From the NCBI GenBank assembly GCA_020636575.1, contig JACJXP010000001.1:310001-374000 (forward strand): 64,000 nt of DNA, written 5' to 3'. The notes beneath the pieces were generated by a model, which was given only the letters and a program-made list of their open reading frames with translations, did not search any database and was not told where the DNA came from. The translations under genes and the position numbers were made by a program. Origin of the DNA: Chitinophagales bacterium (GTDB lineage: Bacteria > Bacteroidota > Bacteroidia > Chitinophagales > Chitinophagaceae). Every line of letters starts with the position of its first letter. The stretch's first letter is position 1. Shown here one piece after another: positions 1-9,099 of the stretch.

Positions 1-1612
1 GTTTAAGATATTCATCGCATAATACATTAATATCAGTGGGTTCTCTTTGCCCACTACCACTCCGGCTATGCTGCAACATTCCTTTTATAATGCCATCAGC
101 TCTTTTTCCATGATGAAGAATTTTCTCAAGATTTTGCCCCAGGTCATCTGCTATTGCTATTGCTTCTCCCGTATTTCCCTTCTGCAGTTCCTGTTTCATT
201 TCCTGGATCAGTTCATTACTCAGATCTGAAAAATTATTGACGAAATTCAGAGGGTTTTGTATCTCATGAGCAATACCAGCGGTGAGTTCGCCCAGGCTAG
301 CCATTTTTTCAGACTGAATAAGTTGCGACTGGGTAGCTTTTAATTGTGTAAGTGTTTCTTCTATTTTCGTTTTTTGCTCGTTGATCTCTTTATTCAGTTT
401 GTTCAGCTCTTCATTTTTAAGCTGGGTCGCCATCATTTCCCTTTTGGCTTCTTCTGCTTTGTTGGTAATTTCCAGGCTTACGATCTTTTGGGTAAGTGCA
501 TTCTTATTTAATACTTTTTCAAGTTCATTATAAGATTCAAACTGTTTTAAAGCTTCCTGAAAATCGCCTTTATCTTTATAATACTGATACAGTTGTTTTC
601 TTATTCTGCTGATCAGGTCTATCGCATTTATTTCTTCAGCAATTTTTAATCCTTCATAGAAATTTGCCAGGGTTTTTTCATTATCGTTTCCGGAGATCCT
701 GGTCTCAACCTCCCCAAGAAATAAAAGTATTTCAGCAACTCCACGAATATCCCCTATTGACTTTCTTAATTCCAGGCTTTGACCAGCATACTCTATTGCG
801 TTTTGCTCATCCCCCTTTTCATAATATAGTTCTGCAAGATGGAGTAATACATTGGAGTGCCCCCTGGTATCATTGATACTTTGATTTACCGCTAGGCTTT
901 TATCAAAGTATTGGATCGCTTCATCAAATCTTTTGAGTTTCAGATAACAATAACCGATATTGTCAAGACTTCCTGCTTCTCCCCACTTGTCGTTAAATTT
1001 GTGGCGTATCAGCTGGCCTTCTTTAAAATACCCCAATGCTTTTTCATATTCCTCGTTCTCTAAGTGAATGGTACCAATCATATTGGTAGGATAGGATCTG
1101 TACAATTCATTATCAATATCTTTTATTATTTCAAGACTCTCATACAAATGCTCCAGTGCTTTTTCAAAATTGCCCAACCGCTTATAAGTTACTCCCAGCT
1201 GATAATTATTGCCGGCCTGTTTTTCCATATATCCTATTTGCCTGGCAAACGTAAGAGCCTTGAATGATAAAGACAGGGATAGTTCAAGTTCCCCGAAATT
1301 GCGTCGTATACTGGCGAGGTATTCATAGCAATCTGCCTGCCCCTTTATTTCATTTAACTTTTCAAACAACGAAAGTGATTCGGTTAATAAAGCCAAGGCC
1401 TCCTTGTTCTTCGAAATTCTTAATTGAGCAAATCCCAATGACAGGCAGCCATTAGCCAATCCTTTTGTATAGCCGATCTCTCTTGACAGCCGGACAGATT
1501 CTTCAGCCAGCTTAAACGTTTGCTCGGAGTCTGTAAGCCGCACTCTCCAGGCTTCTTCATTAAGATCATCGATCTTTTCTTGAATTTTTGCTATGTCCTG
1601 ATTTTCATTCAT
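1..1612 (-). CDS. cytosolic TPR sensor histidine kinase, 3' end beyond window
   Basis: The reading frame opens with ATG at 1612-1610 (protein begins MNENQDIAKI) and stays open to the left edge, so the C-terminal ATPase part is missing. About 370 residues of TPR-like helical repeats (motifs such as YEKALGYFKEG and FDEAIQYFDKSL) are followed by a coiled coil and a HisKA domain with phospho-acceptor His near residue 449 in AHEIQNPL. The GMLQHSRSGSGQREPTDIN stretch shared with the neighbouring kinases follows. Unlike the next three genes upstream, it has no signal peptide or membrane segment, so it should be cytosolic. It starts 9 bases after the preceding kinase and is the last visible gene of the long minus-strand operon. 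The TPR call rests on pattern only; the ligand is unknown. Confidence 0.9.
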   Translation of the reverse strand, partial: MNENQDIAKIQEKIDDLNEEAWRVRLTDSEQTFKLAEESVRLSREIGYTKGLANGCLSLGFAQLRISKNKEALALLTESLSLFEKLNEIKGQADCYEYLASIRRNFGELELSLSLSFKALTFARQIGYMEKQAGNNYQLGVTYKRLGNFEKALEHLYESLEIIKDIDNELYRSYPTNMIGTIHLENEEYEKALGYFKEGQLIRHKFNDKWGEAGSLDNIGYCYLKLKRFDEAIQYFDKSLAVNQSINDTRGHSNVLLHLAELYYEKGDEQNAIEYAGQSLELRKSIGDIRGVAEILLFLGEVETRISGNDNEKTLANFYEGLKIAEEINAIDLISRIRKQLYQYYKDKGDFQEALKQFESYNELEKVLNKNALTQKIVSLEITNKAEEAKREMMATQLKNEELNKLNKEINEQKTKIEETLTQLKATQSQLIQSEKMASLGELTAGIAHEIQNPLNFVNNFSDLSNELIQEMKQELQKGNTGEAIAIADDLGQNLEKILHHGKRADGIIKGMLQHSRSGSGQREPTDINVLCDEYLK

Positions 1613-1621
1613 CAAGGGTAT

Positions 1622-3589
1622 TTATAAACTGATAGTAAATACAGTACCTTCTCCCTCCATCGACTCAACTTCTATATCCCCACCATGAGCCTTCACAATA
1701 TCATAGCTCAGGCTTAGTCCTAGCCCGGTTCCTTCTCCCGTTGGTTTGGTGGTAAAGAAGGGTTGAAATACTTTTTCTTTTACAGATGCCGGAATTCCGT
1801 TGCCGTTATCTTTAACTGAAATTATTACTTTTCCATCCTCCTTTTTTGTTGACACGATAACAGTTGGCTCATAGCCCTCAGCGTTCTGCGTTAGGCGTTC
1901 AGCTTTCTGCCTTTCATTAACGGCATAAAATGCATTGTTGATCAGGTTCAGTATCACCCGGCCGATATCCTGCGGCACTACATTGATCTTTTGAATACTA
2001 TTATCAAAATTGGTTTCAAATTTTGCATTAAAGGATTTATCCTTTGCTCTTAAGCCGTGATAAGCCAGCTTTACATATTCATCGCAAAGGGCATTAATAT
2101 CGGTTGGCTCTTTTTCGCCGGAGCTGGTACGGCTATGTTGTAACATTCCTTTTACGATAGTATCAGCCCTTTTGCCATGATGAATAATTTTATCCTCGTT
2201 GGCTTCAATATCATTTGCAATGATCTTTACCTCATCAAAATTTCCTTTGTCAATCTCGTTCTTCAATTCAATGATCATTTCTTTGTTTACCTCAGAAAAA
2301 TTATTGACAAAATTCAATGGGTTCTGTATTTCATGCGCAATGCCGGCAGTGAGTTCACCAAGGCTGGCCATTTTTTCTGACTGAATCAGCTGTGCCTGGG
2401 TGGATTTGAGTTCTTCATAAGCTTGTTCTATTTGCTTTTTGGACCTTGCCTGTTGCCTGCTCACCCGTAAAATAAAAAAGATAATAATGACTAAAATAAA
2501 TAACCCTGCCAATAACATGTAAGTACGAATGTTTGATCTGTACTGTTGCCTTGCCTGTTCAAGCTCCTGCCTGCTTCTGATCTCCCTTATTTGATTGCTT
2601 GCTGCAATAGCTTGTAACCTGTTTATTGATGTTCTTCCATAAAGACTATCACTATACTGTCTGCTTAAATTTGAATATTTGAATGCACTGTCAAATTGCT
2701 TTTGAGAAGCATAGATTTTTGACAGGATATCTGAGCTGTTTTGAATTTCAGACAAGTCGGCATACTGCATAGATAATCGGTATGCCCTAGTGGCATAATA
2801 TATTGCTGAGTCAACTTTACCCCGTTGAAATAACAATACTGCAATGCCATCAATACTCTCCCTATATACATCATAGCGTTGGATACCGGGGGACAAAGCT
2901 TCTGCAATCCGGTAATAAAATAAGGAAGAGTCAGCCTGATCCAAGAACCTGAAAGCCCCACCAAGGCCCCAGCTTCCCAGGGCTACCCAAACAGGCATAT
3001 TTTCTGCTTTACCATACCGGAACACTTTTTCAAAACTGTGGATTGCAGAATCGTATTGCCGGTTATAATTGTAATATTCTCCTTTGTTATAATTGACAGT
3101 AATGGGATAAAAACCGGTATCTGGGACTAGTCCCGTACTGAACATCACAAGCATTTTATCCAGGTATTCCTTGGAAGTCTTACTATCATCAATATAACGA
3201 TAAATACGGCTGATCTCACGGTATGCTATAAACAGGAAATGATTATCCTTCGCCTTTCGTGCCATCACTTCATTTTCCATAAATAACTGCATTGCCTGAG
3301 CATAGTCCCCTCGCTCCAAGAAATATCTTCCGAGGTATGCCCGGCTGTTCAATTCTCCATTTACATACTTTAAAATTTTTGCATATTTTATTGACTGGTT
3401 CAGGTAATACAATGTTGAATCGCTTTCTTCTTTCTGATATTCATACCCTACCTTTCGTAAATAATCCACAAAAGCAGTATCAGGGTTTTTAAACCCCTTT
3501 TCCAGTCGTTGCCTGTCAACTAAAATGTTTTGGGAATAAACTTCAGAAGCAGCTACTATAAATAAAAGAAAGGTGGTCAATATTCGCAT
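1622..3589 (-). CDS. membrane TPR sensor histidine kinase
   Basis: This 655-residue protein has an N-terminal signal sequence (RILTTFLLFIVAASEVYSQ), a TPR-rich extracytoplasmic region to about residue 345, one membrane helix at about 357-378, a short coiled coil and a HisKA/HATPase transmitter. The kinase core shows the His box AHEIQNPL, the N box NLINNAFYAV, G1 VKDNGNGIP, the F box FQPFFTTKPTG and G2 GTGLGLSLSYDI, so all catalytic motifs are intact. No receiver or DNA-binding domain is attached. The loop after the N box carries a short extra segment (ERLTQNAEG) encoded by a GCGTT-rich repeat also seen in sister genes. It lies 10 bases after the upstream kinase gene. TPRs in this setting probably bind a protein or peptide partner; this is inferred. 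Confidence 0.93.
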   Translation of the reverse strand: MRILTTFLLFIVAASEVYSQNILVDRQRLEKGFKNPDTAFVDYLRKVGYEYQKEESDSTLYYLNQSIKYAKILKYVNGELNSRAYLGRYFLERGDYAQAMQLFMENEVMARKAKDNHFLFIAYREISRIYRYIDDSKTSKEYLDKMLVMFSTGLVPDTGFYPITVNYNKGEYYNYNRQYDSAIHSFEKVFRYGKAENMPVWVALGSWGLGGAFRFLDQADSSLFYYRIAEALSPGIQRYDVYRESIDGIAVLLFQRGKVDSAIYYATRAYRLSMQYADLSEIQNSSDILSKIYASQKQFDSAFKYSNLSRQYSDSLYGRTSINRLQAIAASNQIREIRSRQELEQARQQYRSNIRTYMLLAGLFILVIIIFFILRVSRQQARSKKQIEQAYEELKSTQAQLIQSEKMASLGELTAGIAHEIQNPLNFVNNFSEVNKEMIIELKNEIDKGNFDEVKIIANDIEANEDKIIHHGKRADTIVKGMLQHSRTSSGEKEPTDINALCDEYVKLAYHGLRAKDKSFNAKFETNFDNSIQKINVVPQDIGRVILNLINNAFYAVNERQKAERLTQNAEGYEPTVIVSTKKEDGKVIISVKDNGNGIPASVKEKVFQPFFTTKPTGEGTGLGLSLSYDIVKAHGGDIEVESMEGEGTVFTISL

Positions 3590-3599
3590 TACACCATAT

Positions 3600-5546
3600 T
3601 TATTGGTTTAAAGTAAGTATTAGTTTGAAAGTAGTTCCAATGTTTTCCTCTGTTTCTACTTTCAATTCTCCCTCATGTGCTTTTACAATGTCATAACTTA
3701 AACTCAATCCCAGCCCCGTTCCTTGGCCCGTCGGTTTGGTGGTAAAGAATGGCTGGAATATTTTTTCTTTAATTGAACCTGGAATGCCGTTACCGTTGTC
3801 CTTTACACTTATTTCTACTTCACCATTTACTTTTTTAGTACTGACAGAAACAGTTGGCTCATACCCAGAAATATTTTGCTTTGCTTTTTCACCCACGGCA
3901 TAAAATGCATTGTTGATCAGATTGAGAACAACTCTTCCAATATCCTGCGGAACTATATTGACATTACCAATACTTTCATCAAAATCGGTCTGCATCGTTG
4001 CATTAAATGATTTGTCCTTTGCTCTTAATCCATGAAAGGCTAATCTTAAATACTCATCTACTAATTCATTAATATTCGTTGGCTCCTTTTGTCCGCTGCT
4101 GCTTCGTGAATGTTGCAACATTCCTTTTACAATGGCATCGGCTCTTTTACCGTGATGGTTAATTTTTTCTAAGTTTTGTTTGATGTCCATACCAATGGCT
4201 TTAGCCTCCTCAATATCTCCATTATTCAATTCTTCATTCATTTCATCAACTAATTCATTGCTTACTTCGCTAAAGTTGTTGACGAAGTTTAACGGGTTTT
4301 GAATTTCATGGGCAATGCCTGCAGTGAGTTCACCAAGAGAGGCCATTTTTTCAGATTGGATGAGTTGAGATTGGGTGGACTTGAGCTGTTCAAATGCTTG
4401 TTCCACTTTCAATTTTGCGGTATGCTTTAACCGGGCATTTCTAAACAAAAAGAACATCCCGATAAGTAACAAAGCGATTCCACTCCCCATAATAAGAAAT
4501 TTATTTTTTGTCTCATACTTCTGCTTTAACAGTTCTAATTCGTATTGCCGCTGCGACTCATCAAAATCCTGAAAATCGGAATACGTTGACATGGTATTCA
4601 GACTCATCAACGAATCAGCATATTGGATTGCATTCAGGGCAAACTGAAGTGCTTTTCCTTTATCAGTTTCCACATAAAGGGTACTGATAAATGTGCTGAT
4701 ATCTTTGGAATATTTAAAAAGACGGTTGTCGGTTGCATATTGCAAAGCCTTTTGGGCATAAACCAAACTGGAATCCTTTTGACCGGCATCCAGCATTAAT
4801 TTTGCTATGGCAAAATTTTCTCTTGATTTCCAAGTCACTGACTCTGCCGCTTTTTCAGCCTTTTTTTTGTAAAAGATCGCAGAATCAAGATTACCAAAAG
4901 CCTTATGTGCCTCGCCCATTAATGAATAAGCAGAACTTGTTAACCACATTATTCTCATCTTATCGGCATAGCTTACCGCTTTATTGATAAAGGAAAAAGC
5001 ACTGTCATTTGCGCCTGTTTCAATATATATTCTTGCCATATCTAATTCTGCGATCGTCCTCATGGGATATTCACCATATTTATCAAATAATTGCGCTGCA
5101 GACTGATCCATGCGAAGGGCTTTTTCATATTCTTTGGTCTCCATATACTTTGATCCATGTATCAGTTGAAACAATGCCAGGGGTAATTTATTCTCTGCTT
5201 TTTCAGCCCTTTTTAATCCCTCCAGGTCAATTTTGAACGATTTGGAATTATTTCCCTGCGTTCTGTAAGACAAGGAAAGCATAGCCATCCCGATCAATTC
5301 GCCAAACTCGTACCCGATCTTATGGGATAACTGAATGGCCTTTGAGGCATAGTATAAACCGGAATCCCCCCGGCTGAATTTATGGAGATTGGCAAGACCG
5401 TTCCAAGCACTAATTTTTTCAATATCTGTCCGTGCAGACCTTAACTGGGCGTGCAGGGTGTCAGAATCATAATCTTTGAAAAATATCCCCTGGGCACTGA
5501 TGACAGGAGTTTGAAGTATAAAGATGACAATTAAGAAGTATCTCAT
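3600..5546 (-). CDS. membrane TPR sensor histidine kinase
   Basis: The 648-residue product starts with a signal peptide (RYFLIVIFILQTPVISAQ), continues with a helical TPR-type sensor region of roughly 320 residues, a membrane helix near 354-374, and a complete HisKA/HATPase transmitter with the same His, N, G1, F and G2 boxes as its neighbours. Its start codon overlaps the stop of the upstream propeller kinase as ATGA, indicating translational coupling. Its post-N-box loop is short (GEKAKQNISGYEPT) and lacks the repeat-derived residues found in most paralogues, so it may keep the ancestral form of this loop. There is no receiver domain, and its partner regulator is not in the window. Confidence 0.93.
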   Translation of the reverse strand: MRYFLIVIFILQTPVISAQGIFFKDYDSDTLHAQLRSARTDIEKISAWNGLANLHKFSRGDSGLYYASKAIQLSHKIGYEFGELIGMAMLSLSYRTQGNNSKSFKIDLEGLKRAEKAENKLPLALFQLIHGSKYMETKEYEKALRMDQSAAQLFDKYGEYPMRTIAELDMARIYIETGANDSAFSFINKAVSYADKMRIMWLTSSAYSLMGEAHKAFGNLDSAIFYKKKAEKAAESVTWKSRENFAIAKLMLDAGQKDSSLVYAQKALQYATDNRLFKYSKDISTFISTLYVETDKGKALQFALNAIQYADSLMSLNTMSTYSDFQDFDESQRQYELELLKQKYETKNKFLIMGSGIALLLIGMFFLFRNARLKHTAKLKVEQAFEQLKSTQSQLIQSEKMASLGELTAGIAHEIQNPLNFVNNFSEVSNELVDEMNEELNNGDIEEAKAIGMDIKQNLEKINHHGKRADAIVKGMLQHSRSSSGQKEPTNINELVDEYLRLAFHGLRAKDKSFNATMQTDFDESIGNVNIVPQDIGRVVLNLINNAFYAVGEKAKQNISGYEPTVSVSTKKVNGEVEISVKDNGNGIPGSIKEKIFQPFFTTKPTGQGTGLGLSLSYDIVKAHEGELKVETEENIGTTFKLILTLNQ

Positions 5547-8500
5547 GTTAGCGGTAAATTAATTGTGAACACGGTTTGCTTATTTGGCGTTGATTCTACG
5601 TTCAGTTCCCCGCCATGTGCTTTTATAATATCATAACTCAAACTCAATCCTAGTCCTGTTCCCTGGCCCGTTGGTTTGGTAGTAAAGAAAGGTTGAAATA
5701 TTTTTTCTTTTACATATGCTGAGATACCATTGCCGTTATCCTTTACGCTTATCTCTATTTTTTCCTCCCCCTTACCCTCCCGCCCAGGCGGGACAAGCTC
5801 TCCAGAGGGGGACAATTTCCTGGTGCTAACAATTACTGTAGGTTCATAGATTTCTGCGTTAAGCGTTTTGCCTTCAGCGTTCTGCGTTAAGCGTTCAGCA
5901 TTAAGCTTTTCATTAACGGCGTAGAACGCATTATTAATAAGATTTAAAACAACTCTTCCAATATCCTGAGGCACTACATTTATTTTCGGAAGAGATTCAT
6001 CAAAGTTGGTTTCAAATTTTGCATTGAAGGATTTGTCTTTTGCACGAAGACCATGGTAGGCCAACCTTAAGTATTCATCACACAAAGCATTAATATCTGT
6101 TGGTTCTTTTTGCCCGCTGCTGCTTCTCGAATGTTGCAGCATTCCTTTTACAATGGCATCGGCTCTTTTACCATGGTGGCTGATCTTTTCTTCGTTTTCT
6201 TTTATGTCGTTTGCAATTGCTTTTACTTCATCATAGTTTTTCTTATCAACTTCTTCAACCAATTCCCCAATCAACTCAGTATTTACATCAGAAAAGTTAT
6301 TGACAAAATTCAACGGGTTTTGTATTTCATGCGCAATACCGGCTGTGAGTTCGCCAAGACTCGCCATCTTCTCTGCATGAATTAGTTGACCCTGGGTGGC
6401 TTTCAGGCTCTCAAGCGATTCCTTCAGTTCATTAGTCCTTACATTTACTTTGTGCTCCAGATTTAGTTTGTCTTTTTGTAATGCCTTTGTTCTCCAGCGA
6501 ATAAATGCATAAAGTAATCCTCCTGCCAATATTATATATAAAACATAAGCCCACCAGGTCCTGTACCAGGGTGGTAATACGGTAAAACTATACGAAAGCC
6601 TACTTGTCGTTCCAAAGGGTGTAACGGCTTCCAGCAGAAAAGTATATTTTCCTTCGCTCATGTTACCAAAATAAGCTTCATTGCGGCTGCTCAGCGGACT
6701 CCAGTTTTTTTCATACCCTTCCAGTTTGTAACGGTACCGGGTGTATTTGCCAAACGAAAGGGAACTTACTGCAAATTCAAAACCGATATTATTGTTGGTA
6801 TAAGGCAACCGGAGGTTTTCCGGAATAAAATTTTCTTTTTGCAGGCTGTCAAACCGTATTTTTCCAAAGGCTTTATGAAGTGTTTCTATTTTTTCGACGT
6901 CTGGTGTATTTCCAAACTTTAAGACATATTCGTTTAGCAAAGTCAGGCTATCTGTCTTTTTGTTTTCTGTTTCTGAAAACAGGTTCCAAAGAATGTTGCT
7001 ATTGTCTATTCGGATATTCTTCAGGGATAGCTTCGGAGCTTTGAATTCACGGGTATCTTTATAGTTAAATCCGATAATATCATTCGTCATTCCTTCCATC
7101 CATATTCTTCCGGAATCTAAATGCAAACTTTGCTGAAAAGATATCAGCGGCGGGATGAATTCGTAGCCGTTTGCGGCAGAGTAGGTGGTAAATTCCGGTG
7201 AAAGCGAATTGATCTCACTAAAGGGCAGTTTTGTAAGACCACTATTGGAACCAAACCAGATGAGGCTGTCTTCCATATCTACTGCAATCGCTCCAACTAC
7301 AGATCCCAACCCTTCGCTGTGTCCAAAATGAGCTAATTCCTTTCCGTCGAAACGGTCAACTCCGCCATCCGTTGCTACCCAAATATTACCATAGGGGTCT
7401 TCAACCATGTTATTGATATAATTGCTTTTTAGCCCATTTCCAGTATTGAATTGCAGTAGGCTATCGCCGTTAAAAACCAGGGCTCCCTTATTGGAAGATC
7501 CTACCCATTTTCGTTGTTTGCTATCTATAAAGTATTTTGTTGTGGTAGAAGGGAAACCCTGTTTTTCTCCATATTGAATAAACCGGTTACCATCAAAAAG
7601 AGAAAGCCCTCCCCAGCCAAGAAATACAAGGTTCCCATAGGCATCTTCAGAAATATAATTGATGTATGTAAGGTTTGTATAGTCCTTATATCCGGTAATT
7701 ACCCAAAACTTTTCGCCATCAAAACGGATTAATTTTGATTTATTATCATAACCGCCTCCTATTGCAATCCATACATTTCCTTCTTTGTCAGTATAAAATG
7801 CAGATAAATAGCTTTTTTCCAAAATGGGCTTAAGGTCATAAACAGTAGTATTATTTTGAGCATATCGTACAAGGTATTGTTCCAGGCAAATCCATTGTAC
7901 ACCTTCTTTTCCCCTTCTTAATTGCGGTACTCCTGCCGTTTCACCGGTAATTTGAGGCAGTTCCATTTTATCCAGGATGCCTGCAGTTATTTTGAATAAC
8001 CCGCCTTTGAAGGAACCCAACCAGAGATTACCGGTTTCGTCTTCCACCATGGAAGAAACTTCTGCTATACCTATTGTAGTGTAGGGATAGCTGGTCAACT
8101 TACCGTCATGCAAAAGAAACAATTCATCACGGGCCGCTATCCAAATCCTTCCTTTCTTGTCTTCTACTATATCCTTTATAAACCCCGGATTAGTAGCGCC
8201 TTGCTCTTTTGAAAAATATACGGTGGTATGCCCATCATATTTCCCCAACTGGCCTTTTCCGGTTGTTAGTGTCCAAAACCAGATATTTCCGCTCCGGTCG
8301 GTGTACACAGATTGATAGCTAACCAATACCGGTATTTCGGTAAAAGGCTCAAAACGGCCGTCTTTAAATATAAAATTCCCCGTTCCAGTAAATACCAACA
8401 CCCCTCTTGTCGGCGCAAAAACTATACTTCGGATATTCGCATCCGGCAGCCCGTCCTTAACACCATATCGGGTAACCGAATCTCCCTGAATACTGAAGAG

Positions 8501-9097
8501 CAAACGATTACCTCCTCCCCAGATGATTCCGCCCGGGGCTTCTATTAACTGCCCAACTACTTCATTTTCCGGGTTGTAATGCACCGGTATGGGTAAGAAA
8601 CAACTGCCATCGTATTTATAAAGCCCTAATCCATCATAATTCCCAACCCAAAGATTGCCCAAAGAGTCCACCAGTATGGCACTGATAAGCATATTACTCA
8701 GCCCGTTGTCGGTCGAAAAATTAGTTGCAGAAGTACCATCGAATTTACTCAGGAAACCGATTCCTCCAATCCAGAGGTTTCCCTCCTGGTCTATCGTCAG
8801 ATCCTGTATGGTGCTGGCCGTAAGGCCACTCGTTACTGAATAGTCGGTATTAGAAAACCTTCCCATTCCAATAGGTTGATTTAACGAAACTGACTTTGGC
8901 TTCAGAACAAAAGGCTGCGGTGCATTGGCAGCAGTGAGAGCTATTGTATCCGGTGGCAGAATGGTATCGGGTAAAGGTTTGAATGCATAGGTATAGGATT
9001 TGGATGGAGGACTCAAATACAATTTTTTCTGTTTTTCCTTACAGGAAAAGAGCAAAACAATAACGAGGGATAATAATATAAGACTGTGTCTTTTCAT
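5543..9097 (-). CDS. two-component-regulator beta-propeller histidine kinase (lipoprotein-like signal)
   Basis: The 1184-residue protein begins with a hydrophobic signal ending in LLFSC, which fits a lipobox, although an internal membrane helix at about 845-865 (WWAYVLYIILAGGLLYAF) also anchors it. Residues about 90-690 contain propeller blades of the type NLWIGG..LSKFDG and NIWVATDGGVDRFDG, followed by a Y_Y_Y domain at about 770-835 and the shared HisKA/HATPase core from about 910. This is the periplasmic layout of hybrid two-component systems of Bacteroidota, but the receiver and AraC-type output are absent. The ATPase domain contains two insertions: LNAERLTQNAEGKTLNAE and, nearer the G1 box, a Pro/Gly-rich piece (SPSGELVPPGREGKGEE) encoded by a palindromic repeat. 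The gene is 2 bases after the preceding kinase. Confidence 0.93.
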   Translation of the reverse strand: MKRHSLILLSLVIVLLFSCKEKQKKLYLSPPSKSYTYAFKPLPDTILPPDTIALTAANAPQPFVLKPKSVSLNQPIGMGRFSNTDYSVTSGLTASTIQDLTIDQEGNLWIGGIGFLSKFDGTSATNFSTDNGLSNMLISAILVDSLGNLWVGNYDGLGLYKYDGSCFLPIPVHYNPENEVVGQLIEAPGGIIWGGGNRLLFSIQGDSVTRYGVKDGLPDANIRSIVFAPTRGVLVFTGTGNFIFKDGRFEPFTEIPVLVSYQSVYTDRSGNIWFWTLTTGKGQLGKYDGHTTVYFSKEQGATNPGFIKDIVEDKKGRIWIAARDELFLLHDGKLTSYPYTTIGIAEVSSMVEDETGNLWLGSFKGGLFKITAGILDKMELPQITGETAGVPQLRRGKEGVQWICLEQYLVRYAQNNTTVYDLKPILEKSYLSAFYTDKEGNVWIAIGGGYDNKSKLIRFDGEKFWVITGYKDYTNLTYINYISEDAYGNLVFLGWGGLSLFDGNRFIQYGEKQGFPSTTTKYFIDSKQRKWVGSSNKGALVFNGDSLLQFNTGNGLKSNYINNMVEDPYGNIWVATDGGVDRFDGKELAHFGHSEGLGSVVGAIAVDMEDSLIWFGSNSGLTKLPFSEINSLSPEFTTYSAANGYEFIPPLISFQQSLHLDSGRIWMEGMTNDIIGFNYKDTREFKAPKLSLKNIRIDNSNILWNLFSETENKKTDSLTLLNEYVLKFGNTPDVEKIETLHKAFGKIRFDSLQKENFIPENLRLPYTNNNIGFEFAVSSLSFGKYTRYRYKLEGYEKNWSPLSSRNEAYFGNMSEGKYTFLLEAVTPFGTTSRLSYSFTVLPPWYRTWWAYVLYIILAGGLLYAFIRWRTKALQKDKLNLEHKVNVRTNELKESLESLKATQGQLIHAEKMASLGELTAGIAHEIQNPLNFVNNFSDVNTELIGELVEEVDKKNYDEVKAIANDIKENEEKISHHGKRADAIVKGMLQHSRSSSGQKEPTDINALCDEYLRLAYHGLRAKDKSFNAKFETNFDESLPKINVVPQDIGRVVLNLINNAFYAVNEKLNAERLTQNAEGKTLNAEIYEPTVIVSTRKLSPSGELVPPGREGKGEEKIEISVKDNGNGISAYVKEKIFQPFFTTKPTGQGTGLGLSLSYDIIKAHGGELNVESTPNKQTVFTINLPLT
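5760..5819. repeat. palindromic dispersed repeat inserted in frame in a kinase gene
   Basis: Nested inverted repeats are visible: TCCCGCC at 5778-5784 with GGCGGGA at 5787-5793, and an outer TCCCCC at 5766-5771 with GGGGGA at 5807-5812. The segment encodes a Pro/Gly/Glu-rich insertion that none of the seven sister kinases has. A related CTCC-TTC-GGAG element lies in anmK. It looks like a dispersed intragenic repeat tolerated because it keeps the frame. The family name is not known to me. Confidence 0.65.
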
Positions 9098-9099
9098 GT

